Origin: Symmachiella dynata
Lineage (GTDB): Bacteria > Planctomycetota > Planctomycetia > Planctomycetales > Planctomycetaceae
NCBI RefSeq assembly: GCF_007747995.1
Contig: NZ_CP036276.1
Span: forward strand, 688,001 to 752,000
DNA length: 64,000 bases
Reading direction: 5' to 3'
Position numbers and translations under genes: made by a program. Shown piece by piece: positions 18,465-27,893 of the stretch; the stretch's first letter is position 1, and the number at the start of each line of letters is the position of its first letter. The notes under the pieces are model-generated. The model searched no databases, was not told the DNA's origin, and was given only the letters and a program-made list of their open reading frames with translations.

Positions 18465-19103
18465 TCACCCACCGCGCCGCGTCATCAAACACGACCAGCC
18501 CAACGGGCCGCGTAGGTCGGGGGCGTCTTCGAAGTAAAATGCTCGCAGTTGATCGATTTTGAATAGCTCCTCCAGGTCGCTGCAGAGGTCGGCGGCGCGG
18601 AGGCGGGGCATGTTGTCGGTGCTGAGTTCGTCGCTGTTGCCGGTCAGTGTTAAGTACCGCGTGCCGGGGTGGGTGACGCGCTTGAGGAGGACCAGCAGGC
18701 CCTGCAAATAGACCTTGCGGATGCAGTGGAACGCGCCGCGGTCGAAAATGAAATCGAACGGCTCGGCGGGAGATTCGTAACCGCCGATGTGCGTGACCAC
18801 AATATTCACCTCGACACCGGCCTCCGTAGCACGCGCGCGAGCCGTTTCGATGGCGGTGGGTGAGATGTCGATCGCTGTGACGGTGAAGCCTTGGCCGGCT
18901 AAATAAATGGCGCTGCTGCCGGTGCCGCAACCGATTTCCAACACGCGGCAGGGGGCGATGTTTTGTTCGGCCAGCACGCGGCGCAATTCGGCCGAGGGGA
19001 GGCCGCTGTCCCAGGGCGTGTCGTCGTTGCGATACCGCTGGTCCCAATCTTTTTGCTTGTCTTGCTGCTCTGGATGTTGCTCTGTGTGTTCTTCTGTACT
19101 CAT
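18465..19103 (-). CDS. Class I SAM-dependent methyltransferase (thiopurine/TehB-like)
   Basis: 212 residues. The start WDQRYRNDDTPWDSGLPS is typical of the TPMT/TehB-like group, where the region W-D-x-R-Y ... P-W-D-x-G contacts the methyl acceptor. Motif I is VLEIGCGTGSSA (about 54-65), followed by VTAIDISPTAI. FDRGAFHCI matches the D-x-G/A-x-H segment of the same group. Family members methylate thiols, metalloids or other small toxic molecules. Its start codon overlaps the stop of the upstream SDR gene by four bases (ATGA at 19100-19103 on the minus strand), so translation is probably coupled. Confidence 0.88.
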   Translation of the reverse strand: MSTEEHTEQHPEQQDKQKDWDQRYRNDDTPWDSGLPSAELRRVLAEQNIAPCRVLEIGCGTGSSAIYLAGQGFTVTAIDISPTAIETARARATEAGVEVNIVVTHIGGYESPAEPFDFIFDRGAFHCIRKVYLQGLLVLLKRVTHPGTRYLTLTGNSDELSTDNMPRLRAADLCSDLEELFKIDQLRAFYFEDAPDLRGPLGWSCLMTRRGG

Positions 19104-19882
19104 GACATCACGATCCCGCCGTCTACGTTATAGGATTGTCCGGTAACCATTTTTGCATCGTCGCTGGCCAAGTAAACCGCAAGCGGCGAAATGTCTTCGG
19201 GGACCAGCCGTCCGCCGATCGGCGTCAGCCCTGCTTCGTATTCGTCGTGGTCGACACCTTTGCGCTGAGCGTCATATTGAACACGGGCGTTGTTCATCAC
19301 CGTCTTGACCGGGCCGGGGCAAATGCAATTCGAGGTGATGCCCGCGCGGGCATATTCGACGGCCACCGTACGGGCCAGGCCCATCACGCCATGTTTGCTG
19401 GCGTTGTAGGCGGCGGCATGAACACTGGGGATGCGGCTATTGATCGACGCGACGGTAATAATGCGTCCCCAGCCAGCGGCGACCATATCGGGCAACACCG
19501 CTTTGCAGAGCAGAAACGGCGCGGTGAGGTTCAACTGCAGCGTGCTATCCCAAAAGTCGTCGTCAAATTCAGCGACCGGGGCGGGCTTGGCGCTGCTACC
19601 GATGCCGGCATTGTTCACCAGGATTTCCACTGCCCCCATTTTAGCCTTCACCTCCGCGACCAATTCCGCAGCGGCGGAGCGGTTGAATAGATCTGCGGAG
19701 AAGGCTGTCGCAGTTCCCCCGGCAGCGGTGATTTCTTTGACGAGGCTGTCGAGCTGGTCTTGTGAACGGGCGGCGGCGGCGACGTGGGCGCCTTGAGCAG
19801 CAAAATCGAGTGCGATGGCGCGTCCGATTCCCCGTCCTGCTCCGGTGATGAGTGCGATGCGTCCGTCGAGTTTGCCGGTCAT
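19100..19882 (-). CDS. Short-chain dehydrogenase/reductase (FabG-like SDR)
   Basis: 260 residues from the ATG at 19882, which has AAAGGA eight bases upstream; the frame extends to 19945 but without family similarity. Rossmann motif TGAGRGIG is at 13-20, NNAG at 90-93, and the catalytic triad is Ser146, Tyr159 and Lys163 (YNASK). The C-terminal VNVDGG-like end (YNVDGGIVMS) is the classic SDR finish. It would oxidise or reduce a hydroxyl/keto substrate with NAD(P)H. First gene of a two-gene unit with the overlapping methyltransferase. Confidence 0.93.
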   Translation of the reverse strand: MTGKLDGRIALITGAGRGIGRAIALDFAAQGAHVAAAARSQDQLDSLVKEITAAGGTATAFSADLFNRSAAAELVAEVKAKMGAVEILVNNAGIGSSAKPAPVAEFDDDFWDSTLQLNLTAPFLLCKAVLPDMVAAGWGRIITVASINSRIPSVHAAAYNASKHGVMGLARTVAVEYARAGITSNCICPGPVKTVMNNARVQYDAQRKGVDHDEYEAGLTPIGGRLVPEDISPLAVYLASDDAKMVTGQSYNVDGGIVMS

Positions 19883-20281
19883 GCTTTGTTCCTTTTTTGC
19901 GCTGGGTGGTGAGTGGGTGTTTATTTGTTGTGCGAAAACCCTCACCCCGGCCCTCTCCCAGGGGGAGAGGGAGAAATGGTGCGACCTCTCGCAGCGGGAA
20001 AGGTGTGGGGAATTGTTTTGAGTTCAATGCGCGGCAGCTTAATGGATGCGGCTGGGAGGGGACAACCGTGGGGAGGTTGTATCTTGAAATCGGGCGTGTC
20101 GCGATCTTTTCCCTGACCGGCAAAATCTGCCGGTTCTTTGGTCGGGACTCGCCTTGTTGGGAATGGGGCGCGTCGCTATTCTCCCGCCACTTCTACATAC
20201 TCTCTCAACTCTTCTCTCCTCTCAAAAGAGGCCACGGTTTGTGGGGACTGATTGGCAGTCCCTGCGAAAATGCTGTGGTCG
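19883..20281. other. Intergenic region between divergent genes, contains one repeat hairpin
   Basis: The gap holds an intergenic repeat at 19938-19974: the text CCCTCACCCCGG followed by the hairpin CCCTCTCCC-agg-GGGAGAGGG. Related copies lie at 27810-27855 and 28090-28135. The start of the plus-strand oxidoreductase is uncertain within 20252-20288. No other element could be recognised. Confidence 0.6.
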
Positions 20282-21181
20282 ATGCGCATGATCCGATTGG
20301 GAATCGTCGATTTCGATTCGTCCCACGCGGTTGAGTTCACGAAACGATTCAACCACGTGGGCGTGGACAGCGACCAATGCGTCGACGGTGCGCGCGTGGT
20401 GAGCGGCTGTCCCGGCACGTCGACGATGTCCCCGGAACGAATCTCGCCGCACTCCCAACAACTACAGGATTACGGCGTGACGCTCGTCGACGAGCCGACC
20501 GACATGATCGGCGAAATCGATGGCGTGCTGGTGCTCTCCTTGTGCGGCGACGTTCACTTAGAGCGGGTCCGTCCGTTCTTAACGGCGGGCGTTCCGGCTT
20601 ATGTCGACAAACCCTTTTCGTGTTCGTTGTCAGCAGCTCGGGAAATCGTGCGTCTAGCGGACGAAAACAGCGTCTCGGTATTCAGCGCCTCTGCAATGCG
20701 GTTTGCGGAAGAGGTGTTGGAATTCCAGCGCCGCACCGCGGACTATGGTCCGGTTGTGGGGGCGGTGAGTTATGGCCCCGCCTACCGGATGACGGGCAAT
20801 CCGGGGCTGTTTCATTACGGCATTCATCCTACGGAATTGTTGTTCGCCGTCATGGGGCCGGGTTGCGACGAAGTCACGAGTTTGCGTACGAAGACGGCCG
20901 AAGTGGTGACGGGGCATTGGCGCGATGATCGTGTGGGCACCCTGCGAGGAATGCTGCAAGGGGCGACACGGTATGGTGCGATTGCTTTTTGTGAACGGGC
21001 GGTGGTGCCGATTCATGTTTCCGCGCGCTATGCCTATCGAAATTTGTGCCGCGAAATCGTCCGCACTTTTGAAACCGGGGCTGCCGGACTGACCACGGAT
21101 GTGATGTTGGAAACGGTGGCCTTCATCGAAGCCACATTAAGCAGCGAGACCGCCGACGGCCGTGCGGTTTCCTTGAATTAG
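20282..21181 (+). CDS. Gfo/Idh/MocA family oxidoreductase
   Basis: About 299 residues if started at the ATG at 20282; ATGs at 20270 and 20288 are equally possible because no clear Shine-Dalgarno is seen. The first strand is IRLGIVDFDSSHA, a degenerate dinucleotide-binding turn, and the family EKP motif appears as DKPF (VDKPFSCS, near residue 108). HYGIHPTELLFAVM is the typical substrate-domain helix with catalytic His. Members use NAD(P)H to act on sugars, inositols and similar polyols. The gene is divergent from the SDR/methyltransferase pair and 23 bp upstream of an exported unknown. Confidence 0.85.
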   Translation: MRMIRLGIVDFDSSHAVEFTKRFNHVGVDSDQCVDGARVVSGCPGTSTMSPERISPHSQQLQDYGVTLVDEPTDMIGEIDGVLVLSLCGDVHLERVRPFLTAGVPAYVDKPFSCSLSAAREIVRLADENSVSVFSASAMRFAEEVLEFQRRTADYGPVVGAVSYGPAYRMTGNPGLFHYGIHPTELLFAVMGPGCDEVTSLRTKTAEVVTGHWRDDRVGTLRGMLQGATRYGAIAFCERAVVPIHVSARYAYRNLCREIVRTFETGAAGLTTDVMLETVAFIEATLSSETADGRAVSLN

Positions 21182-21204
21182 ACGATCAATCGAAGGACAA
21201 GCTG

Positions 21205-22017
21205 ATGGCGTTGAAAATTGCATGCCTCGTTTGCATCAACCTATTATTAATCTTTGGTGGTTCGTCGGTTCGCGCGCAAGACTTCACGGTGATTACTGAG
21301 ACCGAACACGTCAATTCTGGCAAGATTGTCGGACGCAGTCGGACGATTTTCCACGCGGGCGAGGCGTATGATCAAGTCACCGGGTTGGGAGAAATTACGA
21401 TCTATCAACCGGGGCGGCAACAATTCACCATCTTTAGCGCGGCGCGAAATTTGGCGACGACGATTTCGTTTAATGATATCGTTGCCAACCAACGCGAATT
21501 CGATCGTCAAATCCTCAGCCATGTCGAACAGTTGGAACGCCGCGGGTCGCGCGAAACACTGCAAAAGGCGGCGGAGTTGAAATTTCAATTGCTGCCCGAG
21601 TTTCAAGAAAACTTCGATGCGAAGAAAAACGAGCTGTCGATGACGAGTGAATATTATTCCTACGTTGTCAAAACCGAACCGAACCTGCAGCCGCAGATTG
21701 TCGGGTCTTATTTGCGATATGCGGATTGGACGAAACAGTACAATGCACTGTTGGATCCGGCGTCGATTTTCCCCGCTCCGCGGTTGCTCGTGAATCAAGT
21801 GCTGCGCAAACGCGGCGCGATGCCATTGACTGTTTCGCTTAAGCACCCCGGCAAGAACAGCCTGCATTTGCAATCGCGGCATCAGATTCGATGGAAGCTC
21901 ACCGACCAGGACAGAGCCGCCATCGTCTTCTGGCAACGGTTCTTGGCTAAACCCGACTTGAAGTGGGTCACATTCCAGGAATTCCAAGCAGCAGTCCGTC
22001 CCGCTGGGGATGAATGA
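21205..22017 (+). CDS. Exported protein of unknown function
   Basis: 270 residues with a clear Sec signal peptide (hydrophobic CLVCINLLLIFGGSS, cleavage likely after VRA near residue 24). The mature part is mixed alpha/beta with a long charged helical region (about 95-150) and no cysteine pairs or enzyme motifs that can be recognised. It follows the oxidoreductase by 23 bp, so the two are probably cotranscribed. Such secreted proteins are common next to Gfo/Idh/MocA genes in planctomycetes, but no role is proposed. Confidence 0.75.
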   Translation: MALKIACLVCINLLLIFGGSSVRAQDFTVITETEHVNSGKIVGRSRTIFHAGEAYDQVTGLGEITIYQPGRQQFTIFSAARNLATTISFNDIVANQREFDRQILSHVEQLERRGSRETLQKAAELKFQLLPEFQENFDAKKNELSMTSEYYSYVVKTEPNLQPQIVGSYLRYADWTKQYNALLDPASIFPAPRLLVNQVLRKRGAMPLTVSLKHPGKNSLHLQSRHQIRWKLTDQDRAAIVFWQRFLAKPDLKWVTFQEFQAAVRPAGDE

Positions 22018-22040
22018 CCGGGCCGGAATAATCGGGCCTT

Positions 22041-24158
22041 TTAGACGTCGTCGTCATCCACTTCGTGGGCGGCGATTTCTTCCAGGAACCGAACTTGTGA
22101 CCGCATGGTTGGCGTCCCTTTGCCGGGTTTGACGCGGCGGTACGACCCGTCGGGCTGCATCTCACGGGCTTTGACGTTGTCAGCTTGCAGCGTGGGGACG
22201 ATGGACTCGATGATTCGTTTTTTGAGCGTCGGTTCGAGAATCGGGAACATGGCTTCCACGCGGCGGCGGAAGTTACGCGGCATCCAATCGGCACTGGAGA
22301 GGTACACATCGGCATTTGAATCCGCGCCAAAGATGTAAATCCGGCTGTGCTCTAAGAAGCGGTCAATGATGCTCCGCACGCGAATATTGTCCGACAGCCC
22401 GGGAACTCCGGGGACCAAACAACAACTGCCGCGACAAATCAGATCGATCTCCACGCCGGCTTGAGACGCCTCGTACAGCGCTTCAATGACGTCGCCATCG
22501 ACCAGCGAATTGAGCTTGCCGAAGATCCGCGCCGGTTGCCCTTCGGACGCTCGCTTTGTTTCTCGGTGAATCAGCTCCAAGGTTTTGACTTGCAGGTCGT
22601 GCGGGGCGATAACTAGTCGCTTCCACGGGTGTCCCAATGAATACCCGGTGAGCATGTTGAACAGGGCGCTCACATCTTCGCCGAATTTTTGCCGGCACGT
22701 AAACAGGCCCAAGTCGGTATAGATCTTTGCTGTCGTGGCGTTGTAGTTGCCCGTTCCCAAGTGCACGTACCGCCGCAATCGGTTTCCTTCGCGACGGACG
22801 ACGAGAGTCGTTTTGCAGTGCGTTTTCAGATCCAGAAATCCAAACACGACGTGCACACCGGCACGCTCCATTTGCCGCGCCCAGCTCACATTGGCCCGCT
22901 CGTCGAAACGCGCCTTAAGCTCCACAACGGCTGTGACGTTCTTACCGGTCTCAGCCGCGCTCATCAACGCCCGCACGATCGGGCTTTCACTCCCTGACCG
23001 GTACAATGTCTGTTTGATGGCCAATACGTTGGGATCTTCGGCCGCCTGTTCGAGAAAATCAACGACGCAGCCGAAGGACTGATAGGGATGGTGCATGAGA
23101 ATATCCCGTTTCCGAATGGCAGCAAAGACATCCGCATCCTCCGGGAATTCCGCCGGTCGTCGCGGCGTGAATGCGGCATCGCGCAAATGATCGTATCCCG
23201 GCAAACTTTGCCAAGACATGAGCGCCGTCAAATCCAATGGGCCATCCACATGATAGATCTCTTCCGGGCCCAACTGCATTTGCTCCGCGACCGTGGCTAC
23301 CAGTTTTTCATCAACTCCCGCAGTGACTTCCAAGCGGACGGGATCGCGATGTTTCAACGCCCGCAGACCTTCTTCAATCGCCTGCGACAAATCGTGCATC
23401 ACCTCGTCGCCATCGATGTCGAGATCCGCGTCGCGCGTCACACGAATGGTGGTCCAAGAGTTAATGGTCGAGCCACCGAACAGCCGGTCCAGGCGAGATG
23501 CGACCAATTGCTCCAACAGAATAAAATCGCTTCCCACTCCCGGCAGTTCGACCATCCGCGGCAATACGGTGGGAATTTGCACCACGGACAAGAGACGTTT
23601 GGGCCCTCCGCGACGTCGCTGCACCGGTTGGACCATCGCTGCCAAATACAGCCCGCGATTTTGCAGGTGCGGCGTGGGATGGCTGGGGTCAATCGCCATC
23701 GGCGTGAGCACGGGGAACACCGTTTGCTCGAAATAGTCTTCGACGTATTGTTGTTGCGTCTTGGAAAGCTGCTCCGGTCCCAACAGGCGAATGCCATGCT
23801 CGGCGATCGCCGGCAACACCGCTTGTTGCAGACAGGCATATTGCCGACCGACCAACTCATGATTCCGCTCGTGGATGCGTTTGAACAAATACTGCGGCGA
23901 CGATCCATCCAGCGTCTCGTCGACCGGTTGCTCAGCACCGCTCAATTGCGAGCGAATCCCCGAGACGCGAACCATCATGAATTCGTCCAGGTTACTGCTG
24001 ACAATACTCAGGAATTTCACCCGTTCCAACAACGGATTGGTCTCATCCTCAGCTTCTTCGAGCACGCGGCCGTTAAATTCCAACCAACTGACGTCACGAT
24101 TGACGTAGCGAGGGAGGGATTCGGCGGTGGTTAGTGCTTGTTCATCAACAACAGCCAT
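22041..24158 (-). CDS. ppk1: Polyphosphate kinase 1
   Basis: 705 residues, normal length. The N-terminal domain starts YVNRDVSWLEFNGRVLEEA (17-35) and SSNLDEFMMVRVSG, both diagnostic. The autophosphorylated histidine region is RRYVHLGTGNYN, with His466 in HLGTGNYN. The C-terminal domain has SSADWMPRNFRRRVE. The enzyme reversibly makes polyphosphate from ATP. It is convergent with the exported unknown gene and stands apart from the phosphate transport genes at the window start. Confidence 0.97.
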   Translation of the reverse strand: MAVVDEQALTTAESLPRYVNRDVSWLEFNGRVLEEAEDETNPLLERVKFLSIVSSNLDEFMMVRVSGIRSQLSGAEQPVDETLDGSSPQYLFKRIHERNHELVGRQYACLQQAVLPAIAEHGIRLLGPEQLSKTQQQYVEDYFEQTVFPVLTPMAIDPSHPTPHLQNRGLYLAAMVQPVQRRRGGPKRLLSVVQIPTVLPRMVELPGVGSDFILLEQLVASRLDRLFGGSTINSWTTIRVTRDADLDIDGDEVMHDLSQAIEEGLRALKHRDPVRLEVTAGVDEKLVATVAEQMQLGPEEIYHVDGPLDLTALMSWQSLPGYDHLRDAAFTPRRPAEFPEDADVFAAIRKRDILMHHPYQSFGCVVDFLEQAAEDPNVLAIKQTLYRSGSESPIVRALMSAAETGKNVTAVVELKARFDERANVSWARQMERAGVHVVFGFLDLKTHCKTTLVVRREGNRLRRYVHLGTGNYNATTAKIYTDLGLFTCRQKFGEDVSALFNMLTGYSLGHPWKRLVIAPHDLQVKTLELIHRETKRASEGQPARIFGKLNSLVDGDVIEALYEASQAGVEIDLICRGSCCLVPGVPGLSDNIRVRSIIDRFLEHSRIYIFGADSNADVYLSSADWMPRNFRRRVEAMFPILEPTLKKRIIESIVPTLQADNVKAREMQPDGSYRRVKPGKGTPTMRSQVRFLEEIAAHEVDDDDV

Positions 24159-24685
24159 AAGATAACCGACTCACTGGCAGGGGAATCCGGGTGTCAACAT
24201 CCATCAAAGGACGTACCGCACTCCGTTTTAGTCGGTACGACGAAAACCAGAACGTTTCCCCCCTCTGTGAAACGGGAGAAAATACGAAGCTGGAGTCCGC
24301 TATGGTTATCTTAGCATGGAAAAGGGTACCGGTGACAGCGGTTATGACGGCAGTGGTGACTGAGGCATCTCTGTCCGTGGGGCGAGCACAGCTTTTTGGC
24401 CGAAGATTGTCGAACGACAGCTTTTCGGCGACAGCCCGCCTACCAAAGTTTCGTCCGCAACACCTTCAACACCGGGCTTTGCTCGAAGTCGAGAAACGAG
24501 GGGATTTCCACGTCGTGCACCGCTTTGGCAATCTTCAAAGGAGAGCCGTTCAGGCAGATAGGGCACGTTTGTCATGGGAAAAATGAATTCGGGATCATTT
24601 ATCACGAAAGCCAGAGTTCTCCACTCTTTGAGCAACTGTAATTTGTCAGCACCCCAGCCGCAAAGTTGAGTTCGTGGAAGTTACG
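24159..24685. other. Intergenic region with a duplicated gene fragment
   Basis: Between ppk1 and the LRR gene. It contains the 76-bp repeat copy at 24434-24509. On the minus strand a short open stretch in the same frame as that copy extends upstream to about 24575 (with CPIC and KIAKAVHDVE before the repeated part) and then meets a stop. No full gene could be supported here. Confidence 0.6.
24434..24509 (-). pseudogene. Copy of the 3' end of the gene at 25906-26418 (76-bp perfect repeat)
   Basis: 76 bases identical to 25900-25975. Read on the minus strand it encodes the same C-terminal residues (FLDFEQSPVLKVLRTKLW then TAG at 24440). There is no start codon and the upstream sequence differs from the intact gene, so this is a truncated duplicate or a remnant of a paralogue. 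Confidence 0.8.
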
Positions 24686-25807
24686 CTAGTAACTGAAAAC
24701 TACGTTCGGCAGAGATTTCCGAACTTCGATCATTTCTGTAACTGTGGTATTGGTCCCGACGAGGTTGAGGTAGGTCAAATTTTTCAATTCCTTGAGTTCT
24801 TTCAAGCCTCCATCCGTGATGAGTGTGGATTCGAGTTTCAAGATCTTTAAATGTTTGAGTTCGCTGATTTCGGCTAAACCCATGTCCGTGATCTTGGTAT
24901 CTGAAAGGTCGAGATTTGTCAGGCTTTTCAATTCGCCGAGTTCCTTCATGCCCATATCCGTGAGTCTTGAACGACTGAGGTCGAGTGTCGTCAGGTTCGC
25001 AAGATTGTTGAGTTCGTTCAAACCAATACCCGATAAGTGGGTGGCTCCCAAATCGAGCGTGATCAGATTCTTAAGTCCCTTCAGTTCCGGTACGCCTGCA
25101 TCGCTAATCAACGAGCCGCTAAGCAAAAGCGTCGTGAGATTTTCATGTTGCTTGATGCTTTTTAAGCCGTCATCTCCGATCCCGCTGCCCACGAAGCTAA
25201 GAGTCTTGAGGTTCTTGAGACCATGAAGTTCACTTAATCTCGCACCCATTTTCTGAAACTTGATTCCACTAAGGTTCAGCGTCGTCAAGTTGGTGTGCTT
25301 ATTGATATCCGGCAAACAGTCATCGGTAATCTTTGTGGACGACAGGTTTAGCTCCGTCAAATCCTTCAGCCCAGCCAATTCTTTGACGCCGACATCGGTG
25401 ATTTCAGTACTCCAGAGACAGAGCGATGACAGACTTGTAAGTTTCTTGAGTTCCTTCAAACCGACATCTGTGATCTGAGTGCGGTAGAGGTCCAGGTGCT
25501 TGAGATTTTTAAGGTGCCCGAGTTTCTTCAGCCCCACGTCCGTAATCTGCGTGTCTCTCAGGCTGAGCGACTGCAAGCTCGTGAAATCCTTTAGCAGTAT
25601 CAAAAATCTGTCGTTGATCCGTTTGTTCTCGTCAAAATCGATTCCAATTACAGGACGACCCGGCAATTTATCATCTCTCGTGACTTTGCCGCCCAGCAGT
25701 TTGATCTTCGCAATTGTCTTGTCCACCTCCGAACCGTCATCCGCAACGGCAACCGACGAAGCGAGGCAGATAAAGGTCAGAAGTAGCAATAATAGTGGAA
25801 CGCGCAT
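24686..25807 (-). CDS. Secreted leucine-rich-repeat protein
   Basis: 373 residues from the ATG at 25807; the frame runs to 25912 but the extra part enters the 76-bp repeat. A Sec signal peptide is evident (VPLLLLLLTFICLAS, cleavage near AVADD, residue 22). After a short globular part, about eleven 24-residue repeats follow with the consensus L-x-x-L-x-L-x-x-T-x-I-T-D-x-G-L-K-E-L, typical of the ribonuclease-inhibitor-like LRR proteins abundant in planctomycetes. No enzymatic domain is attached. Likely a protein-interaction scaffold outside the cytoplasm. The gene is bracketed by perfect 76-bp repeats. Confidence 0.9.
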   Translation of the reverse strand: MRVPLLLLLLTFICLASSVAVADDGSEVDKTIAKIKLLGGKVTRDDKLPGRPVIGIDFDENKRINDRFLILLKDFTSLQSLSLRDTQITDVGLKKLGHLKNLKHLDLYRTQITDVGLKELKKLTSLSSLCLWSTEITDVGVKELAGLKDLTELNLSSTKITDDCLPDINKHTNLTTLNLSGIKFQKMGARLSELHGLKNLKTLSFVGSGIGDDGLKSIKQHENLTTLLLSGSLISDAGVPELKGLKNLITLDLGATHLSGIGLNELNNLANLTTLDLSRSRLTDMGMKELGELKSLTNLDLSDTKITDMGLAEISELKHLKILKLESTLITDGGLKELKELKNLTYLNLVGTNTTVTEMIEVRKSLPNVVFSY

Positions 25808-25899
25808 TGTTACTGCTTTCAAATGAGGTCCTAGGGGCGAGGATCGGAAGACCCGTGATTGACCAAATTGACATTGTGGCATTGCAGTGCGGAGGTTCG

Positions 25900-25975
25900 G
25901 CCCGCCTACCAAAGTTTCGTCCGCAACACCTTCAACACCGGGCTTTGCTCGAAGTCGAGAAACGAGGGGATTTCC
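25900..25975. repeat. 76-bp perfect direct repeat, copy inside the intact gene
   Basis: Identical to 24434-24509. It covers the last 22 codons and the stop of the gene at 25906-26418 plus six bases beyond it. The two copies bracket the LRR gene, 1466 bp apart. Confidence 0.95.
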
Positions 25976-26418
25976 TCCGGGGTATTACCGGTGGTGGCTT
26001 GTTGAGCTGTGCCACTTTGCGCCTGGGAAGCTCGTTCGAGCAACGAACGGATGTGCGACACGGGATAGATGATTGAGATTTCATCCATCGTGATCGCTGT
26101 CAGCGGGATGGCTTTGCCGAAATCGTCGTTATCGATCGCCAAGGGATCTTGTTCACCGTCGGCCGTGACGCGGGCGACCACTTCTTCCAAGAAATCATTG
26201 AAGTCCTGGATCGAGCCGCGTCCTCCGCCGGAACGTGCTTCTTTGAATTCGATGATCCGCGCATTGACCAGCACGCAAGTCTCAGCCAAACCGGTGTTCA
26301 TTGTCGCATTGTAGTGCCCCACAAACCCGTTGCCATTACGCAGCGAACCAGCGACTGGTAAGTATTCTGCGTCATTGGAGACCGCGCCGATCAATTTCAA
26401 GAAGTCATTTCGATGCAT
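25906..26418 (-). CDS. Conserved-looking protein of unknown function
   Basis: 170 residues from the ATG at 26418 (GAGG eight bases upstream, start MHRNDFLKLIGAVSNDAEYL). A longer frame to 26547 has no start with a good ribosome site. The middle contains FVGHYNATMNTGLAETCVLVNARIIEF in pieces that suggest a beta-rich fold, and a region TAITMDEISIIYPVSHI. The C-terminal 35 residues are Gln/Thr-rich linker followed by the duplicated tail. No signal peptide, membrane segment or known motif. Function unknown. Confidence 0.7.
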   Translation of the reverse strand: MHRNDFLKLIGAVSNDAEYLPVAGSLRNGNGFVGHYNATMNTGLAETCVLVNARIIEFKEARSGGGRGSIQDFNDFLEEVVARVTADGEQDPLAIDNDDFGKAIPLTAITMDEISIIYPVSHIRSLLERASQAQSGTAQQATTGNTPEEIPSFLDFEQSPVLKVLRTKLW

Positions 26419-26613
26419 CGTGTACCTCGTGAATGGGGCCGTTATCGATCGTGAAGTGCAGCGGCGCTTCTCGACCCGACGATACGACAGCGACAAGATG
26501 GGAGAAAATGAAAAAATGAATGGCTGCCCGCGCGAAACGGACTTCATCAGTATCCGAACTCATCCCCGGGAACGCAAGTTGCGATCGATAGAATCAGGCT
26601 GGCGTGTCTAAGG

Positions 26614-27699
26614 TCATCGTCGCAGATGCCGGTCAAAAAACTCGTAGGCCACCTGCCGTGCTGCGGGCGGGAAGTCGTGCGCACTGTCGGGATAGTTCGC
26701 CTGCAGATTGTCTGCCGCTCCAAGCAATTTGTAAATCGGTCGGGCAGCGGCGATGCTCTCCTTGACGCCGGAGACTTCGAAATTGCTGTCACGTACCGGG
26801 GCACTGGCCAAAAACGGCCGCGGGGCAAACAGGGCTATGATTTCCGGGAAGTCAAACGGCACTTTGTCGGGGTCGTTTTTGTAGTCATCATTGATTGCCG
26901 GCATATAACGCGGGCTTGTCCATCCGACTAGTTTGCCGTCGTAATACTTGTGAAATCGGGTGAAGCCGCAATTGGAGACCAAGCACTTGATCCGCTCATC
27001 GAACGCGGCGGTGAACATCGTGTTGTGTCCCCCCAGCGAATGCCCGATGCAACCGATCCGCTCCCCATCAACTTCATCCAAAGCTTGCAGCAAATCGATC
27101 GCGCGCATGTTATCCCAGATCGCCTTCATCGTTCCGCTACGAAAGCCGGTTTTTTCGCGATCAAAGTCATATTCGTATTCACCGAACGAAGGATAATCGG
27201 GCGACAACGTCACGTAGCCCCGCTGGGCAAGATGTAGCGCATAATGCAGGTTGGGTTTGCCTTCGAGGCCCGCCGGTTCGCGTTTGCCGGGACGGGTTGT
27301 CTGATGCAAGCACAACACCGCCGACGATTTTGCTTGCTCGGTTTTCGGCAAAAACAGGTAAGCCCGTACGCGCGTCGTTTTCTCCGTATCATAAGCGATC
27401 TTGCGTCGCACAAGACCATCGTCGAGGACTGTTTCTTCCAGCACCTCAACATTGAGCGGAACACGTTTGTCATCCCCCGGAACCGGCCCCATCACGGTTT
27501 GCATGGCTGCCAAAATCTGCCGACGACGGATCGCCCAATCGTCCGGCGTGCGAATGGGATGTCGTTTCCTTTCCGCATCGAGGTAGTAGGAGAGGTCCTG
27601 ATGTTCGGGATAATTCGGCAGCGGACCGGCGGCGACGGACACCGTTGTGAGCAGGCTGCCGCAGATGACGATGGCGACAATGGGAATCAATGGTCTCAT
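26614..27699 (-). CDS. Secreted alpha/beta hydrolase (dienelactone-hydrolase/acetyl-xylan-esterase-like)
   Basis: 361 residues from the ATG at 27699. Upstream in-frame codons run through an intergenic repeat and are rejected. Sec signal peptide (IPIVAIVICGSLLTTVSVAAG, cleavage near residue 24, here split across the hydrophobic core). Nucleophile elbow GHSLGG at 219-224 (Ser221) and catalytic His341 in SAHDFPP near the end; the acid is probably the Asp in the ASAPVRDSNF loop (about 304). Large family with esterase or peptidase activity on plant or algal polymers; the substrate is not determinable. Upstream region contains repeats and presumably its promoter. Confidence 0.87.
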   Translation of the reverse strand: MRPLIPIVAIVICGSLLTTVSVAAGPLPNYPEHQDLSYYLDAERKRHPIRTPDDWAIRRRQILAAMQTVMGPVPGDDKRVPLNVEVLEETVLDDGLVRRKIAYDTEKTTRVRAYLFLPKTEQAKSSAVLCLHQTTRPGKREPAGLEGKPNLHYALHLAQRGYVTLSPDYPSFGEYEYDFDREKTGFRSGTMKAIWDNMRAIDLLQALDEVDGERIGCIGHSLGGHNTMFTAAFDERIKCLVSNCGFTRFHKYYDGKLVGWTSPRYMPAINDDYKNDPDKVPFDFPEIIALFAPRPFLASAPVRDSNFEVSGVKESIAAARPIYKLLGAADNLQANYPDSAHDFPPAARQVAYEFFDRHLRR

Positions 27700-27780
27700 G
27701 AATTCAGCCACTCGGTTTTTGTGGGAATGGAAATGTTGGCGTTTCAAACAGGCGGGCGGCATGGGCAGTCTGTCGGTGAC

Positions 27781-27893
27781 GTTTCCAGCATTAGGTTCAT
27801 TATCCGGTCGGCGGGCCCTCACCCCCGGCCCCTCTCCCAGAGGGAGAGGGGAGAAAAATGCAATGGTGACATTGCGAATCAGTAACTCCCTCT
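27781..27893. repeat. 113-bp direct repeat, copy 1
   Basis: Matches 28060-28172 with about six differences in 113 bases (constant offset of 279). Contains CCCTCTCCC and GGGAGAGGGG as the two hairpin arms. Confidence 0.88.

Noticed and set aside
24342-24635. A 97-codon minus-strand frame downstream of the LRR gene
   Set aside because: It passes through the repeated 76-bp copy in a different frame from the one that encodes the known C-terminus, so it is an artefact of the fragment.
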